A stretch of DNA of 35,035 nucleotides from Nanobdellati archaeon (GTDB taxonomy: Archaea > B1Sed10-29 > JAGVWA01). Below, in pieces: positions 1 through 7,779 of this stretch. The translations under genes were made by a program, and so were the position numbers. The stretch spans positions 1-35,035 of the forward strand of contig JAGVWA010000015.1 in NCBI GenBank assembly GCA_018304505.1, in the 5' to 3' direction. The notes under the pieces were generated by a model. The model worked only from the letters and a program-made list of their open reading frames with translations, was not told the DNA's origin and ran no database searches. Within the stretch, counting starts at the first letter, position 1. Each line of letters opens with the position of its first letter.

Positions 1-120
1 GAGGTTCTCCTTGAGGGTGTTGCCGTTGATCTTTACTGATGCGTCGAATTCAAGTTCCAATTTCCTGGTTTCGGCCTGTGACAAATCAAGTAGCGGGAGG
101 TCGAATTTTCGCGTGTAATT
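1..120 (-). pseudogene. pcna central-segment fragment, open to the left edge
   Basis: Read on the minus strand from 120 to 1, one frame (one base off the M16 frame) encodes a PCNA central region: it starts near NYTRKFDLPLLDL, continues through a linker, and ends in EFDASVKINGNTLKENL at the window edge. Bases 1-53 are identical to 1866-1918 inside the pcna locus. Bases 54-120 encode the interdomain stretch that the locus at 1551-2199 lacks. The frame has a stop just upstream and no N-terminal PCNA half, so it cannot be an intact gene as seen. It could be a second, 5'-truncated pcna continuing to the left, or a product of rearrangement or misassembly. PCNA identity is clear from the sequence; the cause is not. 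Confidence 0.8.
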
Positions 121-1375
121 TTGCTTTTGATTTCATCGGCACGAGCTTTGCTATGTAAACGTTGTCTGTGTTGATGTATTTCTTGTAGGCTCGCCTGACG
201 CCTTCTGGCTTGATTTTCTCCCAGTTCTTGTAGATTTCGAATGGGTTTTTTAGAGAGTCTAGGACCACCAAGTCTTTCCTAACATCTTTGAGTTCATCAA
301 TCATTTTTGAGTCGAACTTGCTCTGTATTGCTATGTAACGCTTTTCTTCTTCGATCACTTCGTCTGTTAGTTTTCCTAGTATCGCGTCAACTTCCATTTT
401 GGTGTGCGAAATAACCTTTTCTACATTGTGGGCTTCGCATTCTGTGACGATTTCGCAGAATTGAGGATCTTCGCGCAGGCGTGTAGCTGCGCTGCAGGAG
501 TAAACGAGTTTTTCCTCGTCGCGAAGCCTTTTGATTAGCGTATCGCTCCTATTAAGGAAATTCCTAAGCAGAACTACTTCGTAAAGATCCTTCTTATTCA
601 GTTTTATGGGTATGGGCATGATCATGTGTATTTTCACAGTGTTCTTGTCCCATTGCTCGACGAACTTTGTCTTATGTGGTTTTTTCGTTCGCGTCTTGGC
701 GTTCCTTAATTTGATTTGTTTTCCTGCCTTGAGTTTCCCGAAATGTTTGTCAATGAGCCTTTCGAGTTCCTTGTTTTTTCTATTGCTTCCCACTAGTAGG
801 GTCATGTTGTTCTTGCAGATGACCCTGTTGAACAGGTCCTGGACTTGCTGTAGTGTGAGTTTTTCAACAATGTCTATGTTGCCCACAGGTCGGTAGCTGT
901 AGTCTGTGCCAAATAGCTCATAGTCTTTTATTCTGCCCAACCTCTCTTCTGGCGTGTCCTTGTTTTTTATTTCTTGTATTACTGCCCGCTTTTCTACCTC
1001 TAGTTGGTGTTCATTCATTGTTGTGTTGATGAGTTCTTCGGCTGCTGATTTCATTCCCTTTTCAAGGAAATCGTCTGCGCCTTGTAGTGTTGTGCCTACA
1101 AAATGCCTCCATGTGTATGCGTTCCTGTAAATTGCGTCCTTTTCGAGCAATATCTTGTGCTCCTTGGGTTTTGGGTAATTGACGGTGGTTTTGCCGATCA
1201 TGTGTTCCATTAAGTGCGTTAGTCCTTCAGTGTTCTTGTTTTCTACGTTAAATGCGGCCCTGAACATTGGCTGTATTGCGAATTCGTTAGTCCATGGTAC
1301 ACGCAGATGAGCTATCTTGATGTCTTTCCTTGTCGTGAATTCTGACAGCGTCGGTTTATCTACAGATTTCGTCAT
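86..1375 (-). CDS. M16-family zinc metallopeptidase (insulinase/processing-peptidase type)
   Basis: A 429-residue protein with the inverted zinc motif HLMEH at residues 54-58 and, 70-77 residues later, E128 and E135 in EKRAVIQEI. This spacing matches the catalytic and metal-binding glutamates of M16 peptidases. M16 enzymes degrade or process peptides inside a closed chamber, usually as dimers or with an inactive partner; no partner gene is seen here. The protein is cytosolic by sequence, with no signal peptide. An in-frame stop (TGA) directly upstream forces the start at 1375. The last dozen or so residues (about KLHAKIRPPAT) are translated from DNA that in the next frame encodes PCNA, so the native C-terminus has probably been replaced. 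The gene follows pcna on the same strand after a 175-bp gap. The family call is firm; the substrate is unknown. Confidence 0.88.
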   Translation of the reverse strand: MTKSVDKPTLSEFTTRKDIKIAHLRVPWTNEFAIQPMFRAAFNVENKNTEGLTHLMEHMIGKTTVNYPKPKEHKILLEKDAIYRNAYTWRHFVGTTLQGADDFLEKGMKSAAEELINTTMNEHQLEVEKRAVIQEIKNKDTPEERLGRIKDYELFGTDYSYRPVGNIDIVEKLTLQQVQDLFNRVICKNNMTLLVGSNRKNKELERLIDKHFGKLKAGKQIKLRNAKTRTKKPHKTKFVEQWDKNTVKIHMIMPIPIKLNKKDLYEVVLLRNFLNRSDTLIKRLRDEEKLVYSCSAATRLREDPQFCEIVTECEAHNVEKVISHTKMEVDAILGKLTDEVIEEEKRYIAIQSKFDSKMIDELKDVRKDLVVLDSLKNPFEIYKNWEKIKPEGVRRAYKKYINTDNVYIAKLVPMKSKAKLHAKIRPPAT

Positions 1376-1550
1376 GTATCACATCAACTCCTAAGTTTTT
1401 TGAGAGTTGTAGAATCCGTGGTGTGGGAAACGCCTAGCAAAAGAATGATCATTGGTTATTTTTACCCGATCTTGCGTTTCGAAAAAATGAGAGAATTTAA
1501 GGCTTGCAATATTGATGTCTGAATTGCTATTTAAGCTTTGTGGTGCCTGT

Positions 1551-1917
1551 TTATGGGTTCTCGATTCTTGGTGCGAGGAAGTAGGCCACGGTGGCTTCGC
1601 CGATGTTGTATTCGAGCTTTATCGGCGCGTCTTTCTTCATGTGCAGCGAGACGATTGTGCTTGCGTCTGCTGTTTTCACCATGTCATTCAGGTAGTCTAG
1701 CAGGAAGACGGCCTGCGTTTCAACGTTCAGCGGGTGATCAAGTAGTACGTCCTGATCTTTCCGTGTTTCGATTCTCAATTCGCCCTTGTCGCCTGTCGAT
1801 TCAATGTGGAACCCGTCGCGGTCTATTGTGAACTTTGCATAGCTTGAAACCAGGCTGGCGTCTTTGAGGTTCTCCTTGAGGGTGTTGCCGTTGATCTTTA
1901 CTGATGCGTCGAATTCA
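1551..1917 (-). pseudogene. pcna: PCNA C-terminal fragment (sliding clamp), out of frame with the N-terminal part
   Basis: From EFDASVKINGNTLKENL to the terminal FLAPRIENP this frame encodes about 121 residues that match the second half of archaeal PCNA, including DASLVS, the YLNDMVK segment and the acidic or aliphatic C-terminus. It sits one frame away from the N-terminal fragment and has no start codon of its own in the expected place; the first ATG in this frame lies inside the N-terminal fragment and would give an unrelated leader. PCNA rings tether DNA polymerase, ligase, FEN1 and other factors to DNA. A functional clamp needs both halves in one chain, so this copy should not work as written. 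Confidence 0.85.
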
Positions 1918-2199
1918 ATTGTCAAGGTTGAGTGTAAGGGTTTCCCCCGGTCTGGTTCTTGCAGTGATTTTGGCAAGGTCGTCGAGGTTGAGCCCGATCT
2001 TGGTTTCCTTCGGCACTTCAAATTTCTCGATCGCTTTTGAGGGCATGGTGAAGTCTACCATGACGACCTGTGATGGGGCCATGGCCCGTAGTTCTATGCC
2101 GTCTTTGTTGATTAGGAATTCGCCTTCGTCTATCAAGCTGACGATTGCATCTACAGAATCCTTGAACACTTTGGCGTTGTCAAAAACGATTTCGAACAT
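1915..2199 (-). pseudogene. pcna: PCNA N-terminal fragment (sliding clamp)
   Basis: The 94 residues starting MFEIVFDNAKVFKDSVDAI match the first domain of archaeal PCNA, including the LRAMAPSQVVMVDF loop and a run ending TLTLNLDN just before a stop. A good Shine-Dalgarno (GAGGT, six bases upstream) supports the start at 2199. Normal archaeal PCNA is about 245-250 residues; the two fragments here add up to about 215, so some 30-35 residues around the interdomain connector are missing and the frame shifts at the junction (about 1918). Part of the missing stretch is found at 54-120. The gene follows csl4, rpoL and the signal peptidase on the same strand. As an essential replication gene, its damage suggests a second copy, strain mixture or assembly error. 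Confidence 0.88.
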
Positions 2200-2269
2200 G
2201 TTTTTACCTCTTCTAGCTTGTGTAATTTTTGTGTTTTATGGTATTATTATTCTTATCGGTGCGCTTAGG

Positions 2270-3016
2270 TCAGCAGTACAGCTTGTACTCGAAGCCAGTG
2301 CCGATGTTTGCATGGCCGTCGCAGAATGGCATTATGTCACAGAAAAACAGCTTGACGTGACCAAGCAGCGGCAGTGTCATGACGTGCTTTCCGCGCAGCG
2401 TTTCCTGTGTTACTGGGGTTGATATGCATCCGATGTTCTCATCTATGCAGCTCTGCAGTTGCTTCGTCATCTGATCGGGAAGGTTGTTTGCATCGCCCTT
2501 TGTAAGCAGGAGTTCCCCCGAGTTGGTTTGAACGCGTACCAGGGCCCGGTGTATTACCTCGTTGCGCGATGGGTATGCGGAGTACACAACGATGTCGTTT
2601 TGCGGCGATGCGCTAATGGCCTGGTTGCCGATTTGAAATGTTGACTGGCTCCTGTTATTGCTTAACTGTGTCAGGCCGTTGTAGGTATCTATTTCCACTA
2701 GCGGGGCGTTGATTTCGGATATGTTGGAGCCCTTTACCACGATTATGTCGCCAATGTTGAGGTAAGGGAATTCAGAACATGATGACACGACGACTGCCGG
2801 CGTCGATGTATTCAGAATCAGCGGGAGGATTATGAAGTAAACTGACGCGGCGACGACGAACGAGAACAGCCAGTCCTTTATCTCTTCTGCAGACAGGGAG
2901 CGTTTGATCGCCTCTGTTATCGGGTTTCCCGAACTTCTCTGTGGAGTGTTGCGGCCGAGGGTTGCGTTTTTTCGACCTGTGCCACGCTTGAGCGTTTTCC
3001 TTATGGGCTTATTCAT
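2270..3016 (-). CDS. Signal peptidase I, archaeal/ER type (S26B)
   Basis: A 248-residue membrane protease expected to remove signal peptides from secreted proteins on the outer face of the membrane. The N-terminus is long and basic (residues 1-50), followed by one membrane helix at about 50-69. The catalytic serine box reads VVVSSCSEFPYLNIGD; counting back from the conserved GD puts the nucleophile at S81. The archaeal/eukaryotic histidine (H156 in NEVIHRALV) and aspartate (D175 in LLTKGDANN) are both present, as is the later GKHVMTLPLLGHVKL box. The usual S-M-x-P is changed to S-E-F-P. The start codon overlaps the rpoL stop (ATGA), so the two are translationally coupled. Confidence 0.85.
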   Translation of the reverse strand: MNKPIRKTLKRGTGRKNATLGRNTPQRSSGNPITEAIKRSLSAEEIKDWLFSFVVAASVYFIILPLILNTSTPAVVVSSCSEFPYLNIGDIIVVKGSNISEINAPLVEIDTYNGLTQLSNNRSQSTFQIGNQAISASPQNDIVVYSAYPSRNEVIHRALVRVQTNSGELLLTKGDANNLPDQMTKQLQSCIDENIGCISTPVTQETLRGKHVMTLPLLGHVKLFFCDIMPFCDGHANIGTGFEYKLYC

Positions 3017-3264
3017 TTGATTTCAGCCACTTCTTTCTTAATGGTCTTCAGTGCCTTTTTGAGGGCATCCTTTGGTGATTTTGATTTTGTCTTGACGTAC
3101 ACAGTGGGCCTGCCGACAAGCGGGTGCTCGATTTTGTACTGGGCAATGTCGACGTCCTTGTCTTTGATAAGCTCTGTCACCAGCAGCTGCGGGAACGTGT
3201 GCGTTTCGTCCTTGATGATGAATTCTATCTCGTTTTTCTTGTCGTGCAGTATCTCGATTTCCAT
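3013..3264 (-). CDS. rpoL: DNA-directed RNA polymerase subunit L (Rpb11-like)
   Basis: This is a small RNA polymerase assembly subunit that pairs with subunit D, like the alpha-alpha dimer of bacteria. The sequence (MEIEILHDKKNEIEFIIKDE, then THTFPQLLVTELIK, IEHPLVGRPTVYVKTK) carries the family's hallmark beta strand, NxLR-like helix and HPL-x-x-x-P motif. I take the start at 3264 rather than the upstream ATG at 3279: GGTGA lies between the two ATGs, five bases before the second, and family members begin at MEI. The stop overlaps the signal peptidase start by four bases. It lies downstream of csl4 on the same strand. Confidence 0.93.
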   Translation of the reverse strand: MEIEILHDKKNEIEFIIKDETHTFPQLLVTELIKDKDVDIAQYKIEHPLVGRPTVYVKTKSKSPKDALKKALKTIKKEVAEIK

Positions 3265-3368
3265 AGTTTCACCTTTCATAGTTTGTTTTCATGCGGCATT
3301 TTGTTTGTTTTATTCGGTTTGTTCTGTTTAGTTGGTTTGTTCATTCTGGTGGTTGTTCATTCGGTTGG

Positions 3369-3932
3369 TTATATCTCCCTTCCGGTTCCGTAATCGTAAG
3401 CAATTTTCCTGTCCTCGACCCACCCGCAGCTGGTGCATTTTACCCGTGCCCCGATTCTTGCCATTGAGGCCCTGCATCGGCTGCAATTCGTCAGCAGGGC
3501 GCCGAGGTTCTTGCCGTCAGTGGTCAGCTTGACGCCCAGTGGGGTCGACTCTATGATCTTTGCCCGGACGATGTCGCCTACCTTGAATTCGGTTTTGATG
3601 CTTTTTACGTACCCTGGTTTTACGTTGGAGACGTGCAGTATGGCCGAGGCGCCTGTTGGTATGAATGCGAAGTTCGCGGTCTTCATTGGAATCAGGTCAA
3701 TGATTGCCACGTCGTCTGTGGTTTTTGCCACAACCCCGATGACTATGGTGCCCGGGCCCTGAAATCGCGCTACCCTGGTGCGTGCCTTGACCTTTGCGAT
3801 GTGCTCTTCCGGGTCCAGCTCGAGTTCGCCGATGTTTGTGGCTACAAGGTCCTCGCCGTTTGCCTCTGCAACGCCGTAACCCGGCACGTACTCTTCTGTT
3901 GTGGCTACCGTTTCTCCGGGCATAACAAACAT
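3369..3932 (-). CDS. csl4: Exosome RNA-binding subunit Csl4
   Basis: This is a cap subunit of the archaeal RNA-degrading exosome, guiding substrates into the Rrp41/Rrp42 ring. The 187 residues show the expected order: an N-terminal domain opening MFVMPGETVATTEEYVPG, a central S1 RNA-binding domain (about 65-145, with KVGDIVRAKIIESTPLGVKL), and a C-terminal zinc ribbon with C-x2-C ... C-x2-C (NCSRC ... KCTSC). A GGTGA five bases upstream supports the start at 3932. It heads the minus-strand csl4-rpoL-signal peptidase-pcna-M16 run and is divergent from the SpoIIM-like gene. Confidence 0.92.
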   Translation of the reverse strand: MFVMPGETVATTEEYVPGYGVAEANGEDLVATNIGELELDPEEHIAKVKARTRVARFQGPGTIVIGVVAKTTDDVAIIDLIPMKTANFAFIPTGASAILHVSNVKPGYVKSIKTEFKVGDIVRAKIIESTPLGVKLTTDGKNLGALLTNCSRCRASMARIGARVKCTSCGWVEDRKIAYDYGTGREI

Positions 3933-4009
3933 GAAATCACCAATCGTTTCCCAAGCATTTTGTTTTATAGTGCTTATTACAAAAAATTAGCATCTATGCA
4001 ATGCTATAG

Positions 4010-4047
4010 CTTTATATCTGGTACTGTATTTAAATGTTACGTGGTGA
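4010..4047 (+). promoter_or_regulatory. Promoter and Shine-Dalgarno for the SpoIIM-like gene
   Basis: A TATA-like CTTTATATC at 4010-4018 would start transcription near 4040. A GGTGA at 4043-4047 sits three bases before the ATG at 4051. A second AT-rich box (TATTTAAATG, 4026-4035) is an alternative. This gene therefore appears to use a short leader with an SD, unlike its leaderless neighbours. Confidence 0.5.
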
Positions 4048-4050
4048 ACC

Positions 4051-4899
4051 ATGCTTGAATCTATAGTGCGCCCGGTTTCAGCCGAACAGAACCCTAGCGA
4101 GATGGTGCTTGTCGGTATTATTTTTACGATGGTGTCTGGTTTACTTGTGCTGCAAATCGGCACGTCAAGCCCGGCAAACACGGGTCTTGGCCTCCTCCTG
4201 GTTGCGTTCATAAGCATCCCGGCGAGCCCGCTACTCGTGAATCTTTTCATCATCGAGGGAAAAAAGGTGCGCCGGAACAGGAGTTTTCCGATACCGATTA
4301 TTGATCGGCACGATGAGGTCATCAAGGTCCTAGCCTTTTTGTTTATTGGCATAATTATTGGCGCGTCGATTCTGTACCTCCTGCTGCCGGGCGAAACCGC
4401 CCAGTTTCTGTTTTCAGACCAGCTGCATGACCTGTCTGCCCGCGGTGTGAATGTGATGTCGGGCAACGCGATAGCGCGCACGGATTTTTGGAGCCTCATC
4501 GAGAACAACACCAAGGTGACGTTGCTTGTTCTTGTTTTCAGCTTCGTCTTTGGCGCAGGGGCCATTTTTATCATTGCGTGGAATGGCACCATCATCGGTG
4601 TACTGATTGCGAACATTGCGCAAAACCCCGGGAGGTTTGGCGGCATCGAGCTGCTTCCAGGAAACCCGTTTGTGAACTACCTTGCAGCCCTGCCTATTAC
4701 GTTCATCAACCTTCTTCCGCACGGCTTTTTTGAGTTCATGGCGTACTTCTTCGCAGGCGTTTCTGGGGGCATCCTTAGCGCGGCCGTAATGCGCGAAAAG
4801 TTGTCATGGGACAATCAGATCATCAGGGACTGCGCCGTGTACTTTTTATTCTCTTTTGTCCTGGTGGTAATTGGGGCCTTTATAGAGGCAAGTTTATAA
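4051..4899 (+). CDS. SpoIIM/DUF95-type integral membrane protein
   Basis: A 282-residue polytopic membrane protein. Hydrophobic segments lie at about 19-38, 46-68, 90-112, 150-185 and near 205-230 and 258-280. The second half has the family's features: an NNTKVTLLVLVFSFVFGAGAIF helix, a glycine-rich WNGTIIGVLIAN stretch, and LLPHGFFEFMAYFFAG, the P-H-x-x-x-E motif typical of stage II sporulation M-like proteins. In archaea these are uncharacterised membrane proteins, not sporulation factors; a role in envelope organisation is only a guess. The N-terminal helices make it somewhat longer than a minimal SpoIIM domain. Confidence 0.82.
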   Translation: MLESIVRPVSAEQNPSEMVLVGIIFTMVSGLLVLQIGTSSPANTGLGLLLVAFISIPASPLLVNLFIIEGKKVRRNRSFPIPIIDRHDEVIKVLAFLFIGIIIGASILYLLLPGETAQFLFSDQLHDLSARGVNVMSGNAIARTDFWSLIENNTKVTLLVLVFSFVFGAGAIFIIAWNGTIIGVLIANIAQNPGRFGGIELLPGNPFVNYLAALPITFINLLPHGFFEFMAYFFAGVSGGILSAAVMREKLSWDNQIIRDCAVYFLFSFVLVVIGAFIEASL

Positions 4900-4901
4900 A
4901 C
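4891..4901 (+). promoter_or_regulatory. TATA box of the JAMM-domain orphan
   Basis: AGTTTATAAAC is centred 26 bases before the ATG at 4922, predicting a leaderless transcript. The box overlaps the last codons and the TAA stop of the upstream SpoIIM-like gene, so the two genes are separately initiated although adjacent. Confidence 0.55.
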
Positions 4902-4921
4902 CACGGCGGTGCAATAAAGTT

Positions 4922-6646
4922 ATGGTTGTAGGGGGGACCAGGGCGGCGAAAAAGAAAGCAGAAGAATTAGCTGCAGCGCGGTGGAAGAAACGCGGTGTAG
5001 CTGCTGCTCTGCGAATATCATTACAAAGGGAGAGGCAGCTCTTGCCACAGGCTCCAGAGGTTGCGCGAAAAGCCGTAGCCAGGGCCAAAGAACTTCAGGC
5101 GCGATACCAAAGGCAGGGCCAGGAAATAGATAGGAACGTCAATGCATACAATGCGCTTGTTGGCAAGTTCAACACCGCGGCCTCAACAGCTGAAAAAGAA
5201 TCAATAGCCAGAGAGCTGGAAAAATATAAAGGTGAAATTGAACGTGAGCAGACGGCGAGGGCAAGAACCGAAAGGGGGTTTTCGGGAGCAGCTTCGCTTG
5301 TCAGGGAAGAAAAAGCACGTCCCGTGCCGATTGAATACAGGCTCGTTATTCCTCGACAAGTCGGGGCAAAGCGGGTTGCCAGCATTGAGGCTGTGCACAA
5401 CAAGAGCGGCCGGACAATCGGCAGGGCAAAGGTTACAGTAGACCGCAAGGGAAACGCCAACGTTAAGGTTGGCAGAGTAGATAACGATTTTGACAGGGCA
5501 TCTGTAGAAGGCAACTTGTTAAACAGCGCCAAGAGTTTCCTTTTTGGAGGCCTTAGTAAAAAACCGCAAGCCCAGATCCATGAAGTTGAATTTGAAAACG
5601 TTCGTTCTCTTGAGGGGAAATACGGCTTGATTGATGAAGGGGCCATACCAAACATTCCCGGGCGACGGTGGGGGGCAGAGTATGATGTTTTCGCTATCCG
5701 GGACACGGAAGGCAGAATTCAGAAGGGGCCGACAAGAGAGCACCTGAATGCGGCCTTTGAGCGTGCAACGAAATTCACGCTACGCAACGACATGCGTAAG
5801 GCACGTGTGGTTTACACAAAACTCAGGCGTGACCTAACTAGTATAGACATGGGGCCAGTGGGCGGCAACATGCCGCTTGGGGAAGCATGGAAAATCGCTA
5901 GGCAGGACATCATGTCAAATATAGAAGAGTACGCCAAGGGTCCGTTGATTGCTCGCCAGAAGGAGCCGCAGAAGGTTGTTGAAATCATGCTGAAACGAAT
6001 CGACGAGAGCGTCAAAAACATTAGCACTTCGCCGACCCAAGAAAACCTGCTGGACCTGTTTGAAGCGCTCAGGGTCTTTGACATTCAGGGCTATGAAGCG
6101 ATTCTGAAATCAAAGAGCTTTAGGCAATTTTATCATGCAGGGTTCACGAGTCACGCGCAAACTCACGACAGCATTTATCACAAGATGATAAGGCTGCCAA
6201 TAGTCAAAGCGCGCTTTGACGAAATCCGGAAACAGATGAAGCGGGCCAAAGCAGCAGGCGCTTTTGAGAAGGGAAATTTAGAAATGAGTCGGGAGATGCT
6301 GAATCAGCTTGAGCTCCTGAAGGGCTATCAAGAGGAGGAATTTACTGTTGAATTTAGCGGCGTGGCAAGGCTGATACCCCCTGAAAAACCGGGTGCCAAA
6401 TGGGTCATTGAGCCATTTTTCTCGTCAGTGTCAAGGGGCCATGGCAGGACTGAGATCCCACTGAAGGCCTTGGTTGAGACGGGCGTCGAGTTTCCTATAT
6501 TGTGGCACAGTCACCCGGGCAGGGTGCGCCCAGGACCGAATTTTAGTGAACACGACATTGAATTTTTCAAGCATGAGCTTGGCATGCCGGGCGTCCTTAT
6601 TTTGCAGAAAGAGGGCGAAGTCGAGTTGTTTACGGAATTCGAGTGA
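4922..6646 (+). CDS. Large orphan protein with C-terminal JAMM/MPN-like metalloprotease domain
   Basis: A 574-residue soluble protein. Residues 1-135 are basic, Ala/Arg/Glu/Lys-rich and predicted coiled coil. Residues about 135-480 match nothing I recognise and look mixed alpha/beta then helical. The last 100 residues resemble a JAMM/MPN domain: H529-S-H531-P-G, then S542-x-x-D545 (HSHPGRVRPGPNFSEHD), the zinc-binding signature of JAB/MPN isopeptidases. The upstream catalytic glutamate cannot be fixed by eye; candidates lie near EEEFTVEF. JAMM enzymes typically cleave after ubiquitin-like C-termini or act in sulfur-carrier processing. No ubiquitin-like, E1 or E2 gene is nearby. The spacing between the HxH pair and the serine is a little longer than in the classic motif. 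The domain call is good; function is unknown. Confidence 0.72.
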   Translation: MVVGGTRAAKKKAEELAAARWKKRGVAAALRISLQRERQLLPQAPEVARKAVARAKELQARYQRQGQEIDRNVNAYNALVGKFNTAASTAEKESIARELEKYKGEIEREQTARARTERGFSGAASLVREEKARPVPIEYRLVIPRQVGAKRVASIEAVHNKSGRTIGRAKVTVDRKGNANVKVGRVDNDFDRASVEGNLLNSAKSFLFGGLSKKPQAQIHEVEFENVRSLEGKYGLIDEGAIPNIPGRRWGAEYDVFAIRDTEGRIQKGPTREHLNAAFERATKFTLRNDMRKARVVYTKLRRDLTSIDMGPVGGNMPLGEAWKIARQDIMSNIEEYAKGPLIARQKEPQKVVEIMLKRIDESVKNISTSPTQENLLDLFEALRVFDIQGYEAILKSKSFRQFYHAGFTSHAQTHDSIYHKMIRLPIVKARFDEIRKQMKRAKAAGAFEKGNLEMSREMLNQLELLKGYQEEEFTVEFSGVARLIPPEKPGAKWVIEPFFSSVSRGHGRTEIPLKALVETGVEFPILWHSHPGRVRPGPNFSEHDIEFFKHELGMPGVLILQKEGEVELFTEFE

Positions 6647-6649
6647 CAC

Positions 6650-7717
6650 TCAGAATTCAAACGTGGCTTTCTGCTTGCGCTTTTTGCCCCGCACATTTGC
6701 ACTTGCAGCTGCCGCTTCCATCGGCAGGTTCAGCTCCTTCCTGACGGCGTGCAGTATGCGGGCTTTGGTTCCCGGCTCTGCTTTTGAATACTGCTCATAA
6801 ACATCAATGACGTCTTCTTGCGCTTTTTCGTACGGCTCATCCAGGCGATTTGACAAGGCGGTTGCCAATTTGGTTAGCTCGAGCGGAAATATGATCTTGT
6901 TGGATTTGCCATCAGCGATTTTATTCAATGAGTCAATGTACAGATATCTCAGTGTCGGGTCTGTGAGTTTGCCCGCGGCTTCCTGGATGGCCTCGATCTG
7001 TAGTTTCTTAGCCTCCGCGAGTTCCCTGATGGTATTTTTCTTTTCTACCGCCGCGCGTTTTTGGTGCATTGCTTCCACGAGCGTGTCTGGCAGCGTTACT
7101 GACTCAAGTTCAACCTTTTGGATGTCGAGGCCCCAGTCTTGGGCAGTCAATTGCACTAGTTTGCGCAGCTCTGCATTTATGGTCTCGATGTTGGACACCA
7201 CCTGTTCAAGGCTGAGTTTTCCGATAATGCTCCTTAGCGTTGATTCAATGTACTGCACAAGGTACCCTTTGTAGTTTTCAACATTCAGTACGGCCCTTTT
7301 TGGGTCCATGACCCTGTAATACGCAACGGCGTTGACCTTCAGGGTGATGTTGTCCTTTGTCACGACGTCCTGCTCCTTTGGGTCACTTGTCTGTGTCCTT
7401 AGGTCGACAAGGCGGTATGAGTCGATAAACGGCGTTAGCACAACCCATCCCGGGCCACTGGTTTTGAGATACTTGCCCATTCTGAAGATAATGGCGCGCT
7501 CATACTCATTCAGCTGGATTAGGTAGGCCTGCGACTGGCTGTAGAGGAAAACCAGCACGCCAAGGATGAATAGGAGTATAAATATCGGCTGGAACAAACC
7601 AAGGAAGTACAGCAGTGCCGGGACTATGATGAGCGACGCTATCAGTGTCACGACTATCGCGAACTGCTTGTCCTCGTTGGACTTCTTACCCTTGTCATAG
7701 GCCTTTTTCTTTGCCAT
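6650..7717 (-). CDS. SPFH/band 7 (stomatin/slipin-like) membrane protein
   Basis: The 355 residues have two N-terminal membrane segments (about 20-40 and 43-63), then a band 7 domain starting YERAIIFRMGKYLKTSGPGWVVLTPFID and running through VVTKDNITLKVNAVAYYRV, to a helical segment ending in RAAVEKKNTIRELAEAKK. The C-terminal part is helical and ends in a basic GKKRKQK tail. Prokaryotic slipins form membrane-associated oligomers and are often linked to membrane proteases; here LonB is close by (9008-10924), but no NfeD partner is adjacent. Transcription is divergent from DUF373, with a TATA box 26 bases before the start. It is convergent with the JAMM orphan, three bases apart. Confidence 0.9.
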   Translation of the reverse strand: MAKKKAYDKGKKSNEDKQFAIVVTLIASLIIVPALLYFLGLFQPIFILLFILGVLVFLYSQSQAYLIQLNEYERAIIFRMGKYLKTSGPGWVVLTPFIDSYRLVDLRTQTSDPKEQDVVTKDNITLKVNAVAYYRVMDPKRAVLNVENYKGYLVQYIESTLRSIIGKLSLEQVVSNIETINAELRKLVQLTAQDWGLDIQKVELESVTLPDTLVEAMHQKRAAVEKKNTIRELAEAKKLQIEAIQEAAGKLTDPTLRYLYIDSLNKIADGKSNKIIFPLELTKLATALSNRLDEPYEKAQEDVIDVYEQYSKAEPGTKARILHAVRKELNLPMEAAAASANVRGKKRKQKATFEF

Positions 7718-7737
7718 AATGTTACTTTAGACGTTTA

Positions 7738-7760
7738 AGTATAAAAACATTTAAGTATAC
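7738..7760. promoter_or_regulatory. Paired divergent TATA boxes (band 7 / DUF373)
   Basis: AGTATAAAAAC at 7738-7748 reads GTTTTTATACT on the minus strand and is centred 26 bases from the band 7 ATG (7717). TTTAAGTATAC at 7750-7760 is centred 25 bases from the DUF373 ATG (7780). Both genes look leaderless, and the two boxes lie one bp apart, so initiation complexes should compete. Confidence 0.55.
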
Positions 7761-7779
7761 GCCCTGAGATTAAGAGTAC

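Noticed and set aside
3987-4646. A 219-residue minus-strand open frame
   Set aside because: It lies inside the SpoIIM-like gene, is Ser/Arg/Pro-rich without motifs, and has no start signal; it is a shadow of the plus-strand coding bias.
5095-5706. A 203-residue minus-strand open frame
   Set aside because: It is antisense to the JAMM-domain orphan, with shadow-type composition and no supporting promoter or SD.
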